A stretch of 64,000 bases of DNA from positions 184,949-248,948 of the forward strand of contig JAUYAB010000041.1 in assembly GCA_030693705.1 (NCBI GenBank), written 5' to 3'. Source of the DNA: Ignavibacteria bacterium (lineage in GTDB: Bacteria > Bacteroidota > Ignavibacteria > Ignavibacteriales > Ignavibacteriaceae). Below the pieces are notes generated by a model. That model saw only the letters and a list, made by a program, of their open reading frames with translations. It was not told the DNA's origin and did no database searches. Below are positions 1 through 9,120 of this stretch, one piece after another. How positions within the stretch are numbered: the first letter of the stretch is position 1; every line of letters begins with the position of its first letter. The position numbers and the translations under genes were made by a program.

Positions 1-295
1 TTGAATCGACCGTTAAGGTGTTTTGCAAATCAATATTAATGGATGCGAGATTATCCTTGAGACTTTTTGCCGATAGAATAACATTTCCTCCGATAAATTT
101 AGGAGTATGGATTACGTAAACATTTAATTTGTAATATTGCACGTCATAAGTGGAGTCGCCGGGATAAGTGACTTTGGAGAGGTTCATCTTTCTTTCGAAC
201 GCTTTTCTTTCTGATTGAACAATTTCGCTCCTTGCATCCTGGGCAAACATCATTCCGTTTAATAATAAAAAAGATAAGAGCAATAACATTTTCAT
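1..295 (-). CDS. N-terminal part of a secreted M1-like metallopeptidase (runs off window)
   Basis: Reading leftward from ATG at 295 (a second ATG lies two codons later), the frame is open to the window edge, about 98 residues. Residues 1-19 form a hydrophobic signal peptide ending in MFAQ. From residue ~50 the sequence reads DVQYYKLNVYV, then GGNVILSAK and INIDLQNTLTVDS, the usual first strands of the M1 aminopeptidase N-terminal beta domain. The catalytic HExxH region would lie outside the window, so the enzymatic call rests on this N-terminal pattern only. It is probably exported to the periplasm or cell surface. The gene points away from the barrel protein that starts at 1074. Confidence 0.6.
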   Translation of the reverse strand, partial: MKMLLLLSFLLLNGMMFAQDARSEIVQSERKAFERKMNLSKVTYPGDSTYDVQYYKLNVYVIHTPKFIGGNVILSAKSLKDNLASINIDLQNTLTVDS

Positions 296-351
296 AATTT
301 TCAAGTGTCCTAATTTAGTGCGAAATATGATCCAACATAACTTTCATAATC

Positions 352-1074
352 TTAAAAAGAAAGTGAATTAAACTGAGCCGTAACTCCTATTTGAATTTGG
401 AGCAAATCCGTTTTGGATATTGAAGGAAGCAGCGTAACCGTTCCGTTTGGATGCCCGATGATCGAACCTTCCGTAAGATATTCAGCTTCAGTTCCTCTTA
501 GATATCTTGCTTTCAAATCGAGATATAAAACTCCAAGATCATTCATTTCATCGCGGCTGGGTTCATAAACTTTTATCAAGATTCCGCCGCCAAAACCGTA
601 ACTCCACGCATAATCACTTATATTACTCGATGAAGCAATATCGGTGCCTTGATCTTCATCTGTAACTTTTGATTCGGTGAACAAATAATTTCCGCCGAAT
701 AAAAGATCGAGATAAGGTCTCATCGATTTTCCGTTTGTCGTCAATTGGAAAAGAAGATGAAAGTTTGCCAGATTATTTGTTCTGCTTAAATTTACCGTAA
801 CTCCCGGAAGTGTGGTGCTTAACGGGACATTCAAATTCTCATTTCCGTAGTTGATAAAGCCGAGATTTAATCCGACACCGAAAGGAATGCTGCCGGTATT
901 AAAATATAAGAGTCCCTCAACTCCAATTCCGAAGCCCATATTTTTCACGTTGTTACTAAATTCATTTTGCGGACTTGCGGCAATGATATTTACCCCGAGA
1001 TTTTGTGCAAAACTTACTTCAATGAAAAACAAGAAGAACGCAAGAGCGAGAAGTCTGGTTGTTTTCCTCTTCAT
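352..1074 (-). CDS. Outer-membrane beta-barrel protein, porin-like
   Basis: This 240-aa protein has a cleavable signal peptide (residues 1-24, ending SFAQ), followed by alternating Gly/aromatic strands such as FGIGVEGLLYF, FGVGLNLGFINYG and YGFGGGILIKVYE. It ends in a strand closing with F (AQFNSLSF), typical of an OmpA/OprF-type or opacity-like eight-stranded barrel in Bacteroidota. The ATG at 1074 has an AGGAA-type ribosome site about 7 bases upstream. No peptidoglycan-binding domain is present. The precise substrate or role cannot be read from the sequence. It lies in the same orientation as the upstream-truncated peptidase (56-bp gap) and could be cotranscribed with it. Confidence 0.7.
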   Translation of the reverse strand: MKRKTTRLLALAFFLFFIEVSFAQNLGVNIIAASPQNEFSNNVKNMGFGIGVEGLLYFNTGSIPFGVGLNLGFINYGNENLNVPLSTTLPGVTVNLSRTNNLANFHLLFQLTTNGKSMRPYLDLLFGGNYLFTESKVTDEDQGTDIASSSNISDYAWSYGFGGGILIKVYEPSRDEMNDLGVLYLDLKARYLRGTEAEYLTEGSIIGHPNGTVTLLPSISKTDLLQIQIGVTAQFNSLSF

Positions 1075-1188
1075 CTTTATTCCTTTTCTTTTGATTACTT
1101 AATTTCGAAAAAATTACTTAGTTTCCTTACAGCATAAAATGAAAAGATTAAACTGCAATTTCAATAGTAAAAATAAGGAAAATAAAAC

Positions 1189-1530
1189 TTGGGCGAAATT
1201 ATATTTTGGACGCTCGTAAGGATAATGATCATCATCCCGACAATCTATATTTTACGGAATTATCTTGATTATTCCGTCTGGTGGAGCGCTTCGTTTTTGC
1301 TGATATACGGTGTGGTGCTTCATCCAGCCATTCAGCAGTTTAGATATTTTTTAGAGAAGAATAAAGAAGTTCTGGAATCAACACTCTGCTCAAGTTGTGA
1401 ACATTTTGATAAAAGCGCCGTCCTTTGTATGAAACATGACGAACATCCAACCGAAAATTATTTGCCATGCGATGGAATTGATTGGTCGCCAAAAAGCAAG
1501 GGGAATGAAGTGGAAAACATTTCGGAATAA
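1189..1530 (+). CDS. Small membrane protein with C-terminal four-cysteine motif, unknown
   Basis: This 113-aa product starts at TTG 1189, chosen because an AAGGAA motif sits 8 bases upstream and no ATG exists near. Two hydrophobic segments (residues ~3-22 and ~30-50) are followed by a soluble tail. The tail carries CSSC, then C about 13 residues on, and a final C in LPCDG, spaced like a metal or Fe-S ligand set or two disulphides. I do not recognise a named family. It is followed within 90 bp by thioredoxin in the same direction, so a redox link is possible but inferred only from adjacency. Confidence 0.65.
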   Translation: MGEIIFWTLVRIMIIIPTIYILRNYLDYSVWWSASFLLIYGVVLHPAIQQFRYFLEKNKEVLESTLCSSCEHFDKSAVLCMKHDEHPTENYLPCDGIDWSPKSKGNEVENISE

Positions 1531-1617
1531 ATAAAACTTATTTTACTATGGTCTCTGAAACCATTCTCTTTTTCTCGCATCACACAAATCAGAAAAACAA
1601 AATAAAAGGAAAATAAA

Positions 1618-1953
1618 ATGAACGCTTTATTAGTAGAAGGAACCGACAGTAACTTTGATACTGAAGTTTTAAAATCAGATTTACCGGTGTTAGTAGATTT
1701 TTGGGCTCCCTGGTGCGGACCTTGCAGAATGGTTGGACCAATCGTTGAACAATTAGCTACGGAATATCAAGGTAAACTAAAAGTTGTAAAAGTTAATACA
1801 GACGAAAATCAATCTGTTGCAGTTCGTTATGGAATTAGAAGTATTCCGACTCTCGGAATTTTCAAAGACGGAAAAGTTGTTGACTCTGTTATCGGCGCGG
1901 TTCCGAAACAATATTTGCAAGAAAAAGTTAAACCATTTTTATCGGTTAATTAA
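1618..1953 (+). CDS. trxA: Thioredoxin
   Basis: The 111-aa length is standard for TrxA. The active site FWAPWCGPC places the redox cysteines at residues 33 and 36, and the cis-proline loop SIPTLGIF is intact. It is a cytoplasmic dithiol-disulphide oxidoreductase that keeps protein thiols reduced and serves ribonucleotide reductase and peroxiredoxins (family knowledge). AAAAGGAAA lies a few bases before the ATG. It is followed directly by a strong hairpin and T-run, so transcription probably ends here. A tail extension or signal peptide is absent, which excludes the exported thioredoxin-like oxidoreductases. Confidence 0.97.
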   Translation: MNALLVEGTDSNFDTEVLKSDLPVLVDFWAPWCGPCRMVGPIVEQLATEYQGKLKVVKVNTDENQSVAVRYGIRSIPTLGIFKDGKVVDSVIGAVPKQYLQEKVKPFLSVN

Positions 1954-1960
1954 TTGCTCT

Positions 1961-2000
1961 AAGCCGGATGGGAAATTTGTTTTTCTCCTCCGGCTTTTTA
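1961..2000 (+). terminator. Rho-independent terminator after trxA
   Basis: AAGCCGGA at 1961-1968 pairs perfectly with TCCGGCTT at 1989-1996, followed by a T-rich tail (TTTTTA). It begins 8 bases after the thioredoxin stop codon. Confidence 0.8.
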
Positions 2001-2017
2001 TTTCCCATCTTTAACTT

Positions 2018-2094
2018 TCTTAATCATAATCATAATCTTAATCATTTTCGGGCTCATTTAAGATTAAGAACAAGATTACGAGTAAGATTATGAA
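2018..2094. repeat. Intergenic inverted-repeat element, CTTAATCATAATC family
   Basis: The left arm is built of CTTAATCATAATC/TAATCTTAATC words and the right arm of the complementary GATTAAGAACAAG/GATTACGAGTAAG words, separated by about 15 bases. A close relative lies at 20852-20962. It sits between the convergent trxA and the 2116-3246 gene, so it could form a hairpin between opposing transcripts. Confidence 0.6.
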
Positions 2095-2115
2095 CCTATC
2101 TTTAAGTTTTAACGA

Positions 2116-3246
2116 TTAATTAAATAAGAAAATCAACACGCTTCCCCAAACCACCACCGCTGTAGCAATCCTCGAATAACGCGGATATTTCACTTTGAAA
2201 AAGTGCCAGTATTTTGCAACGAACATCATCATAATAATAAAGACAAGTGTAACAAGTAAAGCCTGAGCTACGTTAAGTGATTGCCCAACAAAATCCTGCA
2301 AACTCCGGTTCTCTATCATTCTTCTAAATATAATTTGTAAGTGCAGCCAGTAAACAATAAGCGATTCCCGGCTGACATCTAAAATTAAATTTTCCCTTAA
2401 ACCAATTCTGTTTTCATAAAACCAGCAAGCTGAGAAGATCAGAAAAACATAACCGAGCCGCAAAATGAAAAAAAGATAATTCGGCGGCGGCATTTTTACT
2501 TGAAGAAAAAATCCTTCAGTCATTAATAAGTGTCCAACTATAACAAATACCAAACCGGTGATAGATAAATTCCTAAAAAATCTTTTAATTGTTCCGCTCG
2601 CTTGAGCCTGCATAAAATATGAACAAGTAACTCCGCCAAAAAACATAAAGCCAAGCCAGGGGAAAAGAGGAAAGTAAGAACCGTCTCTTCTTGTAAAAAA
2701 GTTTGATAAGGCACTTTGTAGAACGTGTGAAGCGTTCGTGTTCCAAAAGTAGGGAGCAATCCAGACCGTAAATGCACCGAGGAATGCGATAGTCCAGATG
2801 TAAACTGAATCTTTTTTTATAAATAGACGAAGAAGAAAAAGCACCAGCAATCCGAACGCAATACATTGCAAAACATCAACGTTAATAAATGCACTTACCT
2901 CACTCGGAGTTGCTTTGTGTAGCATCTTCTGTAGCGAAAAATAAGGAAGATGCAAACTGTAACCGACCAGAAAGATCAACCCTATTCTTCCGATCTGCTT
3001 CCAAAATGTAAACTTATATTGTCTGAATTCATCAAGTTTCTTTTTCCCGGAAAGGACGAATGCAAAACCGGAGATAAATAAGAATGAGGGGGCAACTAAT
3101 CCGTTAATAAAATTTAAATAGGTAAACCACCACTCAGTTTTTATTTGCGGAAGCAGCATCGCGTTGAAAACATGGACTTCAATCATCACCAGCAAAACTA
3201 ATCCGCGGTGAAGATCAACAAATAAGAGTCTCTGATTTTTTCCCAT
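2116..3246 (-). CDS. Multi-pass membrane acetyltransferase-like protein (DUF1624/HGSNAT type)
   Basis: This 376-aa protein has about ten hydrophobic segments. Its N-terminus contains LFVDLHRGLVLLVMIEVHVF, the (D)xxRG...M...H signature shared by heparan-alpha-glucosaminide N-acetyltransferase-like (DUF1624) and related acyltransferase-3 proteins. The conserved His at residue ~25 is the residue proposed in the family to carry or accept the acyl group. It probably moves an acyl group across the inner membrane to a sugar or lipid, but the acceptor cannot be inferred. It stands alone, convergent with trxA and divergent from the epimerase gene at 3332. Confidence 0.7.
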   Translation of the reverse strand: MGKNQRLLFVDLHRGLVLLVMIEVHVFNAMLLPQIKTEWWFTYLNFINGLVAPSFLFISGFAFVLSGKKKLDEFRQYKFTFWKQIGRIGLIFLVGYSLHLPYFSLQKMLHKATPSEVSAFINVDVLQCIAFGLLVLFLLRLFIKKDSVYIWTIAFLGAFTVWIAPYFWNTNASHVLQSALSNFFTRRDGSYFPLFPWLGFMFFGGVTCSYFMQAQASGTIKRFFRNLSITGLVFVIVGHLLMTEGFFLQVKMPPPNYLFFILRLGYVFLIFSACWFYENRIGLRENLILDVSRESLIVYWLHLQIIFRRMIENRSLQDFVGQSLNVAQALLVTLVFIIMMMFVAKYWHFFKVKYPRYSRIATAVVVWGSVLIFLFN

Positions 3247-3331
3247 AATTTTTGTAATTGGTTATTAGTGTATTGTATGTAATTTTAGCAGTGAAAATAC
3301 TATTTCCTAAAAACGAAACAAAAGAAATTCA

Positions 3332-4258
3332 TTGAAAAAAATTGTTGTTACCGGCGCAACCGGATTGATCGGCAGGGAACTTTGTAAAGAATTATTTGCA
3401 CGCGGAGATGAACTCACGATCTTTTCAACAAATATTGGGAAAGCAAAAGTAGTGCTTCCGTTTGCAAAAGAAGTTGTGGAGTGGAAGAATTACGATAAGG
3501 ATTATTCAGTTCACTTGGATGGAAAAGATGCTGTCATTCACCTTGCCGGTGCGAGTGTTGCCGGGAAACGCTGGACGCTAAGTTATAAAAAAGAAATCTA
3601 CGACAGCCGCATCAATACAACACGAAACCTCGTTTCTTCGATTGAAAAGTGTAAACAAAAACCGGAAGTTTTTATTTCAGCTTCAGCAATCGGATTTTAT
3701 GGTGAAAGAGGAGATTCGATTTTGTCTGAAACGAGTTCTGTCGGAAAAGATTTTCTTTCTTACGTTTGTGCTGATTGGGAAAAAGCTTCCGATCAGTTCG
3801 AAAAGTTTGATGTCCGCAGAGTTATTGTTCGTACGGGAATTGTGTTGAGCTTAGATGACGGCGCGTTGAAAAAGATGCTACTTCCTTTTCAACTGTATGT
3901 TGGCGGACAATTAGGAAACGGTAAACAATGGTTTAGCTGGATTCATCTTGCGGATATTATTTCTCTCTATCTTTTTCTGCTTGATAATAAAAACCTAAAA
4001 GGAATTTTTAATGCGGTCTCATCACGACCGGTGCAGATGAAAACTTTTGCGAAGACACTCGGAAAAGTTTTGCACAAACCATCGCTCTTTCCTGTACCGA
4101 AATTTATTTTGAAATTGGTGATGGGAGAAAGCGCATCTGCAATTTTAGCCAGTCAAAAAGTTAAACCGGAAGCGTTGTTACAAGCAGGATTTAATTTCAA
4201 GTTTGAAAATCTAGAGTTGGCATTGAAGGATTTACTCAAAATAAAACCAATCGCATGA
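3332..4258 (+). CDS. TIGR01777-type NAD(P)-dependent epimerase/oxidoreductase (YfcH-like)
   Basis: The 308-aa product shows the extended short-chain dehydrogenase fold. An N-terminal Rossmann motif GATGLIG lies at residues 8-14, SASAIGFYG holds the active-site serine and tyrosine region, and FSWIHLADI matches the TIGR01777 signature. A C-terminal DUF1731-like tail (KPSLFPVPKF to the end) completes the usual architecture. The start is TTG at 3332, since the frame reads straight into MKKIVVTGATG and no in-frame ATG precedes it. Members are cytoplasmic and the substrate is generally unknown. The downstream intergenic repeat separates it from the convergent rpiB. Confidence 0.88.
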   Translation: MKKIVVTGATGLIGRELCKELFARGDELTIFSTNIGKAKVVLPFAKEVVEWKNYDKDYSVHLDGKDAVIHLAGASVAGKRWTLSYKKEIYDSRINTTRNLVSSIEKCKQKPEVFISASAIGFYGERGDSILSETSSVGKDFLSYVCADWEKASDQFEKFDVRRVIVRTGIVLSLDDGALKKMLLPFQLYVGGQLGNGKQWFSWIHLADIISLYLFLLDNKNLKGIFNAVSSRPVQMKTFAKTLGKVLHKPSLFPVPKFILKLVMGESASAILASQKVKPEALLQAGFNFKFENLELALKDLLKIKPIA

Positions 4259-4260
4259 TT

Positions 4261-4326
4261 GCATGGATGAATGAGTGAATGAAAAACACTTTTCTTAACG
4301 ATCATTCAACCATCCATTCATTCACC
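4261..4326. repeat. Intergenic inverted repeat, ATGGATGAATGA family (copy 1)
   Basis: GCATGGATGAATGAGTGAATG is complemented downstream by CATTCAACCATCCATTCATTC, giving a long imperfect hairpin between two convergent genes. A second copy at 9121-9191 has the same position relative to its neighbours. Confidence 0.6.
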
Positions 4327-4381
4327 TATTCTTTCGAAATTTTTCTTTCATTTTAATCAAGTAATTATCACCATACAAGCT

Positions 4382-4825
4382 CTATTCTTCCAGCTTCAGT
4401 ACTTTCTCAAGTCTTCTTTTATGCCGATCTTCGTTTGAGAATTTTGCGTTTGCAAAAGCGTGCACAATTTCTTTTGCAGTTTCAATCCCGATGATCCTTC
4501 CACCGAGACAGAGAACATTCATGTCATCATGCTCAACGCCTTGATGGGCAGAGTAAACATCGTGGCAGACGCACGCGCGAACACTCTTAACCTTGTTTGC
4601 GGCAATGCATGCGCCAACTCCGCTTCCGCAAACGATAATTCCTTTTTCTGCTTCGCCTGCAGAAATCCTTTTTGCAACGGTAATAGCAAAGTCGGGATAA
4701 TCGTCTTTCGCGTCGTACACAAGATTGCCCGCGTCAATAATTTCAAAATTATTTGCGAGAAGATATTCTTTTATTTTTTCTTTTGTTTCAAATCCGCCGT
4801 GATCGGCACCGAGGATAATTTTCAT
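4382..4825 (-). CDS. rpiB: Ribose-5-phosphate isomerase B
   Basis: The 147-aa product matches the RpiB/LacA/LacB family end to end. GADHGG is at the N-terminus, and IIVCGSGVGACIAANK holds the catalytic cysteine and the phosphate/anion loop. VCHDVYSAHQG and HDDMNVLCLGGR complete the active site. It interconverts ribose 5-phosphate and ribulose 5-phosphate in the cytoplasmic pentose phosphate pathway. Family size is about 140-150 aa, so it is full length. It lies 29 bp downstream of the TonB-plug outer-membrane gene on the same strand, so cotranscription is likely although no functional link is obvious. Confidence 0.95.
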   Translation of the reverse strand: MKIILGADHGGFETKEKIKEYLLANNFEIIDAGNLVYDAKDDYPDFAITVAKRISAGEAEKGIIVCGSGVGACIAANKVKSVRACVCHDVYSAHQGVEHDDMNVLCLGGRIIGIETAKEIVHAFANAKFSNEDRHKRRLEKVLKLEE

Positions 4826-4854
4826 TTTAGCTTCTTTCTAAGTTTTATTTTCAA

Positions 4855-6843
4855 TTAATTTGCAAACTGCCACATGATACCAAAACGGATTCCCCGCCAC
4901 GGCATCGGGTAGTATGGAGTAACGTAATAAGTATTTCCAAAGAGATTTTCCCATGAAAAATAGATCATTGCTGATCTTTGTATTTCACCGGAAAGATAAA
5001 AATCAAGAGTAAACCATGCGGGAACTTCAGGCTTCGAACTATTATAATAAACATGTGTTTCGTAAAAATTATAATTAGAATATACTTGCCTTCCGGAATA
5101 TTTTGCCTCAAATCCAGTACGTAATTTTAAACTTGAATTAAAAAGAGTATCCCGATATTCAATTTTCCAATTTAAAGTTACGTTAGGAAGAAATGGTTCG
5201 ACTGAGGAATAACGGCTTTTCTTTTTTGTGAATAAAGAATTTGTCAATGCATGGATTTTCCAATACTGATAATTAAAAGTTATACCTGCTCCATAAGATT
5301 CTTCATAAGTAATCCAAAATCCATCTCTATTATAAAAAAGGTTAAGTACGGTAGACATCTTTTCTGTTATTACTTTATAACCAATTTCTGAAATTAAAAA
5401 TGTATTAAATCCTCCCAGGAGAGTAATGGTTAAGGCATCATAATCCTGTGTTTTTTCAATATAGGAAATGCCAGAGTAAATCGAAGAATTATCAGACAGA
5501 AGGTAATTAATATCACCACCAAAACTAAAATATCTATTTCCCTTTGTAGAAACAACCTTACTAAACACAGCAGGAATTAGTTTATTGCCTGAATTATTCA
5601 TTGTGAGAATTCCATCAAGGACGAGATTGTTCTCATGAGAGGAGTATTTCCAATTAAGAAACTTGGGATATGAATAATAACCTGAATAATCTACGTACTC
5701 GTAATTTCCCTTTAACGCTAAATTAAAAATGCTAAAGTTCGTCTGGTGACTTGCAATTCCTCCAAGCGTTTTTGTCTTTCTATCCGAGAATAGAGTTTGA
5801 ATACCGCTTTGTCTTCCAAATTCATTCTGCCGGTATTCATCCAAATTAAAACGATAGTAAAACGAAAGCTCGGAAGTACTTTCTTCATACAAATGCGCAA
5901 GCATTCGCAAAGAAAAATTGTGCTGTTTTACTTTTTGGTAACTTTCACGGTCAACAACAGGAGAAGTCCGCTCGTTATACAAATAGAGCCACGGTTCTGT
6001 GGTAAGTGTTGCAAGAGTATCGTAATTAATTCCGCCGTTCAAACCGATATCTGATTTTACAAAATTGTAGCTCAAGAAAAAGTTGAGCGAATTGGAGTAC
6101 AAATACTTTAGTTTTACCTTCGCCTGCCACAAACTGTAATCGGAATTTACAAATCCGGCATCCATTTTCCGGTTGGAAATATCAAAAGAGAAAATATATT
6201 TTTTTGAAAAAAGTGAATTGAATTGCGCGTCAACATAACCTTCTCCCATCGGAGATTCGATATATTTTATGCGGGTGTAAGGCGGCATGGCAACAAAATC
6301 TTTTGTAATAAAATTAACTGTAGCCAAATTGTTAAAAACCCCATGCAAAAATCCGCGGGGAGAAGGAACCACTTCAATCGAATCAACATCTTCGGTTTGG
6401 TACAAGTTCAGATCGTAAACATTCCGTATTCTGTCGTTCAGCAGAATGCCGTTTTCAAAATAACTTACGTTTCCGAATCCCGCTCCGTAAAAATTCATTT
6501 CTTCCGGCAGCCCGCTAAAACCGAGACTTCTTTTGTAACTTACCGGAATCAGCGAGAAAAGATCACCCGCGTAACGGAGATTCATTCTTCTAATTTCTTC
6601 TTGTGGAATTATTAAGCTGAATGGATATTCCGCAGAAAACGTGATGGGAACAACCGTATCCGGGACCGCTTCAGCATTGAGCGAATCGGCTGCCGATGAA
6701 TCCGCGATTCCCAAATGATCGGTTCTTAACGAATCGAAAACTGTAACCGAATCGGCGGTTGATCTGCTGTGAATGGAAAGCGAATCACCCATCGAAAAAG
6801 TTTGTGTTGCGAGAAAGAAAAATAGTAAGGCGAAGAATTTCAT
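4855..6843 (-). CDS. TonB-dependent receptor-like outer-membrane protein with plug domain
   Basis: I choose ATG 6843 rather than the longer frame from 6912 because it begins a clean signal peptide (MKFFALLFFFLATQTFS), giving 662 residues. After a Ser/Asp-rich linker (residues ~25-60) comes a plug-like domain (RMNLRYAGDLFSLIP, YFENGILLNDR, DSIEVVPSPRG). A long barrel with many aromatic strands follows, ending in GIRFGIMWQFAN. No N-terminal carboxypeptidase-regulatory domain or clear TonB box is visible, so it may be a receptor or a relative without TonB coupling. rpiB follows 29 bp downstream. It is divergent from the methyltransferase at 6925 with only about 80 bp for both promoters. Confidence 0.75.
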   Translation of the reverse strand: MKFFALLFFFLATQTFSMGDSLSIHSRSTADSVTVFDSLRTDHLGIADSSAADSLNAEAVPDTVVPITFSAEYPFSLIIPQEEIRRMNLRYAGDLFSLIPVSYKRSLGFSGLPEEMNFYGAGFGNVSYFENGILLNDRIRNVYDLNLYQTEDVDSIEVVPSPRGFLHGVFNNLATVNFITKDFVAMPPYTRIKYIESPMGEGYVDAQFNSLFSKKYIFSFDISNRKMDAGFVNSDYSLWQAKVKLKYLYSNSLNFFLSYNFVKSDIGLNGGINYDTLATLTTEPWLYLYNERTSPVVDRESYQKVKQHNFSLRMLAHLYEESTSELSFYYRFNLDEYRQNEFGRQSGIQTLFSDRKTKTLGGIASHQTNFSIFNLALKGNYEYVDYSGYYSYPKFLNWKYSSHENNLVLDGILTMNNSGNKLIPAVFSKVVSTKGNRYFSFGGDINYLLSDNSSIYSGISYIEKTQDYDALTITLLGGFNTFLISEIGYKVITEKMSTVLNLFYNRDGFWITYEESYGAGITFNYQYWKIHALTNSLFTKKKSRYSSVEPFLPNVTLNWKIEYRDTLFNSSLKLRTGFEAKYSGRQVYSNYNFYETHVYYNSSKPEVPAWFTLDFYLSGEIQRSAMIYFSWENLFGNTYYVTPYYPMPWRGIRFGIMWQFAN

Positions 6844-6924
6844 TATCTTTTTAATTGATTGATTATCTATTGGCAAATTAATAATTAAATTTGTAGTGAA
6901 AAAATTAAACAATAAAGGCGCACT

Positions 6925-7635
6925 GTGAAGCTTTCACTATTATTGCCGGGGATGGATGATCAATTCCTCTGGTTTAACAATTTATATGATGTTACGGGAA
7001 AAACCGTTCTGGTGGTTGGAGAAAGCTCGGACGAACTGGCAAAGTTTATCGAAGAGAATTTCCAGGCGAAAGTATATTTCATTGTGCACGATGAAGACGC
7101 GCTTTTCCGCAGCCGATTGAAGCTTGGAGCGAATAAAAATATTTCCGTCCGGCTGATGGAATTTTCCAACACCGATTTTAAACCTGACTTCTTTGATGTG
7201 GTTTATGCGCAGGCATCGGTTACGGTTAAAGAGCGGAGAAAAATCGCGAAAGAATTTTTGCGCATTACAAAACCGGGTGGAGTTTTGTGTGTTGGCGAAA
7301 TGTGCAACTTGAAAAAAGATGTTCCGCAAGTTATAACCGATGTTTGGAACCGCTCTACGCTTTCCCCGCTCTTTGTTGATGAGCTTGTTCCGTTTTATGA
7401 ATCGGCGCAGTGGAAACATAAAGAGTCGAAAGATCTATCTGAAACACTCGACGTTTTCTACATTCAATTTGAAAAGAAAGCTGCGAGAAATCTTCCTAAT
7501 GTGCCGGAAGGTGAAAAGAAACTTCACAAGAAATTTATTCATAAAATTAGTCACGAAGCGAATGTTTTTTTAAGACACGGTGGTTACAAAAATATCGGAT
7601 TCTCTGCAATGCTGTTTGAAAAGGAAACTAAATGA
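6925..7635 (+). CDS. Class I SAM-dependent methyltransferase
   Basis: The start is GTG 6925, six bases after AAAGG; an alternative ATG is at 6952. The 236-aa protein has a Rossmann-like core: GKTVLVVGESSDE (motif I, degenerate GxGxG), an acidic strand-2 end VYFIVHDED, FFDVVYAQASV (motif II) and ITKPGGVLCVGE (motif III). The substrate is unknown. Its stop overlaps the start of the next gene by 4 bases (ATGA), implying translational coupling with the rRNA methyltransferase-like gene. It could modify RNA, protein or a small molecule; context favours nothing firmly. Confidence 0.72.
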   Translation: MKLSLLLPGMDDQFLWFNNLYDVTGKTVLVVGESSDELAKFIEENFQAKVYFIVHDEDALFRSRLKLGANKNISVRLMEFSNTDFKPDFFDVVYAQASVTVKERRKIAKEFLRITKPGGVLCVGEMCNLKKDVPQVITDVWNRSTLSPLFVDELVPFYESAQWKHKESKDLSETLDVFYIQFEKKAARNLPNVPEGEKKLHKKFIHKISHEANVFLRHGGYKNIGFSAMLFEKETK

Positions 7636-9071
7636 AACGAAATGAAATTCTTGAATTAACTATTCAAAGTTACGCTTACGAAGGTTTGGGAGTTGCAAAA
7701 ATTCCGGTTGAAAAAGATGGAGTGACAAAAGATTTTGTCATTTTCGTGCAGCATGCGTATCCGGGCGATACGGTTAAAGCGGAAATTAGAAAAATTAAAA
7801 AATCGTACGCCGAAGCCAAACTTGTTGAAGTAATTACTCCATCGGCAGAGCGGATAAAAGCCCGTTGTAATTTTTTCGGTACGTGCGGTGGCTGCAAACA
7901 GCAAGACCTTTTGTATACGGCTCAAGCGCGCTACAAACAGGAACAAGTGAAAGATATTTTTAACCGGCTGGGAGGTTTTGCTGATTTCACACTCGAAGAA
8001 ATAATTTCTGCCGAGCAGACATTTTATTACCGGAACAAAATGGAATTCTCTTTTGCCGAACAGCGCTGGCTTACGTTGGAAGAAATTAATTCAAACGAAG
8101 AGATCGATAGAAATTTTGCGCTTGGACTCCACATCCCGAATATTTTTGATAAAGTTTTAGACCTCGACGAGTGTTTTTTGCAATCGGAAATTAGTAATAA
8201 AATTCTCAACTTCACGCGGAAGTTCTTTAAAGATAAAAACACTTCGATCTACACAACCAAAACACATACCGGTTATTTGCGTAACCTGGTTATTAAAGAG
8301 TCGAAGCATTTTCCAGAGTTGATGGTGAATCTTGTTACCCTTGAAGAAAATGATGAACTGATGGATGAATACACGCACAGTTTGAAGAAAGAAATTCCCG
8401 CCGTAACCACGATCATCAACAATATCAGCACGAAGAAGGCGCTGGTAGCGATCGGTGAGTATGAAAAAGTTTTTTACGGGAATGGAATTATTCACGACAC
8501 TATCGGTGGATATAAATTTAGAATTAGCGCCAATTCTTTTTTCCAGACGAACACATTGCAAGCGGTAAATCTCTACCAAACTGCTTTGGATTACGCCGGT
8601 CTTTCCGGTAACGAAGTTGTGTATGATCTTTACTGCGGCGCCGGAACAATTTCAACTTTCGTCTCCAAGTTTGCTAAAGAAGTATATGGTTTTGAAGTTG
8701 TGCAATCTGCAATAAACGATGCCGAAGTGAACAAAAAACTTAACCACACAGAAAATGTAAAATTCTTTCTTGCCGATCTATATGATTCGTTTTTAAATGT
8801 AATTGAAAGTCAGCACATTCCTCAACCTGATGTAATCATTGCTGATCCTCCGCGAAACGGAATGCACAAAAACACCGTTGCAGATATTATAAAACTTTCT
8901 CCTAAAAAAATTGTTTATGTAAGCTGCAATCCTACTACTCAAGTTCGCGATCTAAAACTGTTGTGTGAAGCAGACTATAAATTAGTAAAAGCTAAACCGG
9001 TTGATATGTTTCCGCAGACCTACCATATTGAGAATGTTGCGCTGCTGGAAAAGATTCACGATAAGGTGTGA
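7632..9071 (+). CDS. rlmD: 23S rRNA (uracil-C5)-methyltransferase, RlmD/RumA family
   Basis: The 479-aa product carries an N-terminal TRAM-like RNA-binding domain (residues ~5-65). An iron-sulphur ligand set follows: C-x5-C-x2-C in CNFFGTCGGC, plus a later Cys in LDECFLQ. The methyltransferase core has VYDLYCGAGTIS as SAM motif and IADPPRNGMH. The catalytic cysteine is in YVSCNPTTQVRDL. These mark the RumA/TrmA family; which uridine is methylated (747, 1939 or a tRNA site) cannot be fixed from sequence. It is translationally coupled to the upstream methyltransferase by a 4-base overlap. The gene symbol is therefore a family-level assignment. Confidence 0.88.
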   Translation: MKRNEILELTIQSYAYEGLGVAKIPVEKDGVTKDFVIFVQHAYPGDTVKAEIRKIKKSYAEAKLVEVITPSAERIKARCNFFGTCGGCKQQDLLYTAQARYKQEQVKDIFNRLGGFADFTLEEIISAEQTFYYRNKMEFSFAEQRWLTLEEINSNEEIDRNFALGLHIPNIFDKVLDLDECFLQSEISNKILNFTRKFFKDKNTSIYTTKTHTGYLRNLVIKESKHFPELMVNLVTLEENDELMDEYTHSLKKEIPAVTTIINNISTKKALVAIGEYEKVFYGNGIIHDTIGGYKFRISANSFFQTNTLQAVNLYQTALDYAGLSGNEVVYDLYCGAGTISTFVSKFAKEVYGFEVVQSAINDAEVNKKLNHTENVKFFLADLYDSFLNVIESQHIPQPDVIIADPPRNGMHKNTVADIIKLSPKKIVYVSCNPTTQVRDLKLLCEADYKLVKAKPVDMFPQTYHIENVALLEKIHDKV

Positions 9072-9120
9072 CATGTTCGATGTTAACAAAAATATTGGTG
9101 GAGTGAAAAACTTTGAACGG

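Noticed and set aside
851..1102. Plus-strand frame opposite the barrel protein
   Set aside because: Shadow of the leftward barrel gene; the leftward frame has a signal peptide and barrel strands.
6844..6912. Longer N-terminus for the TonB-plug protein (start at 6912)
   Set aside because: It would place 23 residues before a well-formed signal peptide; ATG 6843 is better.
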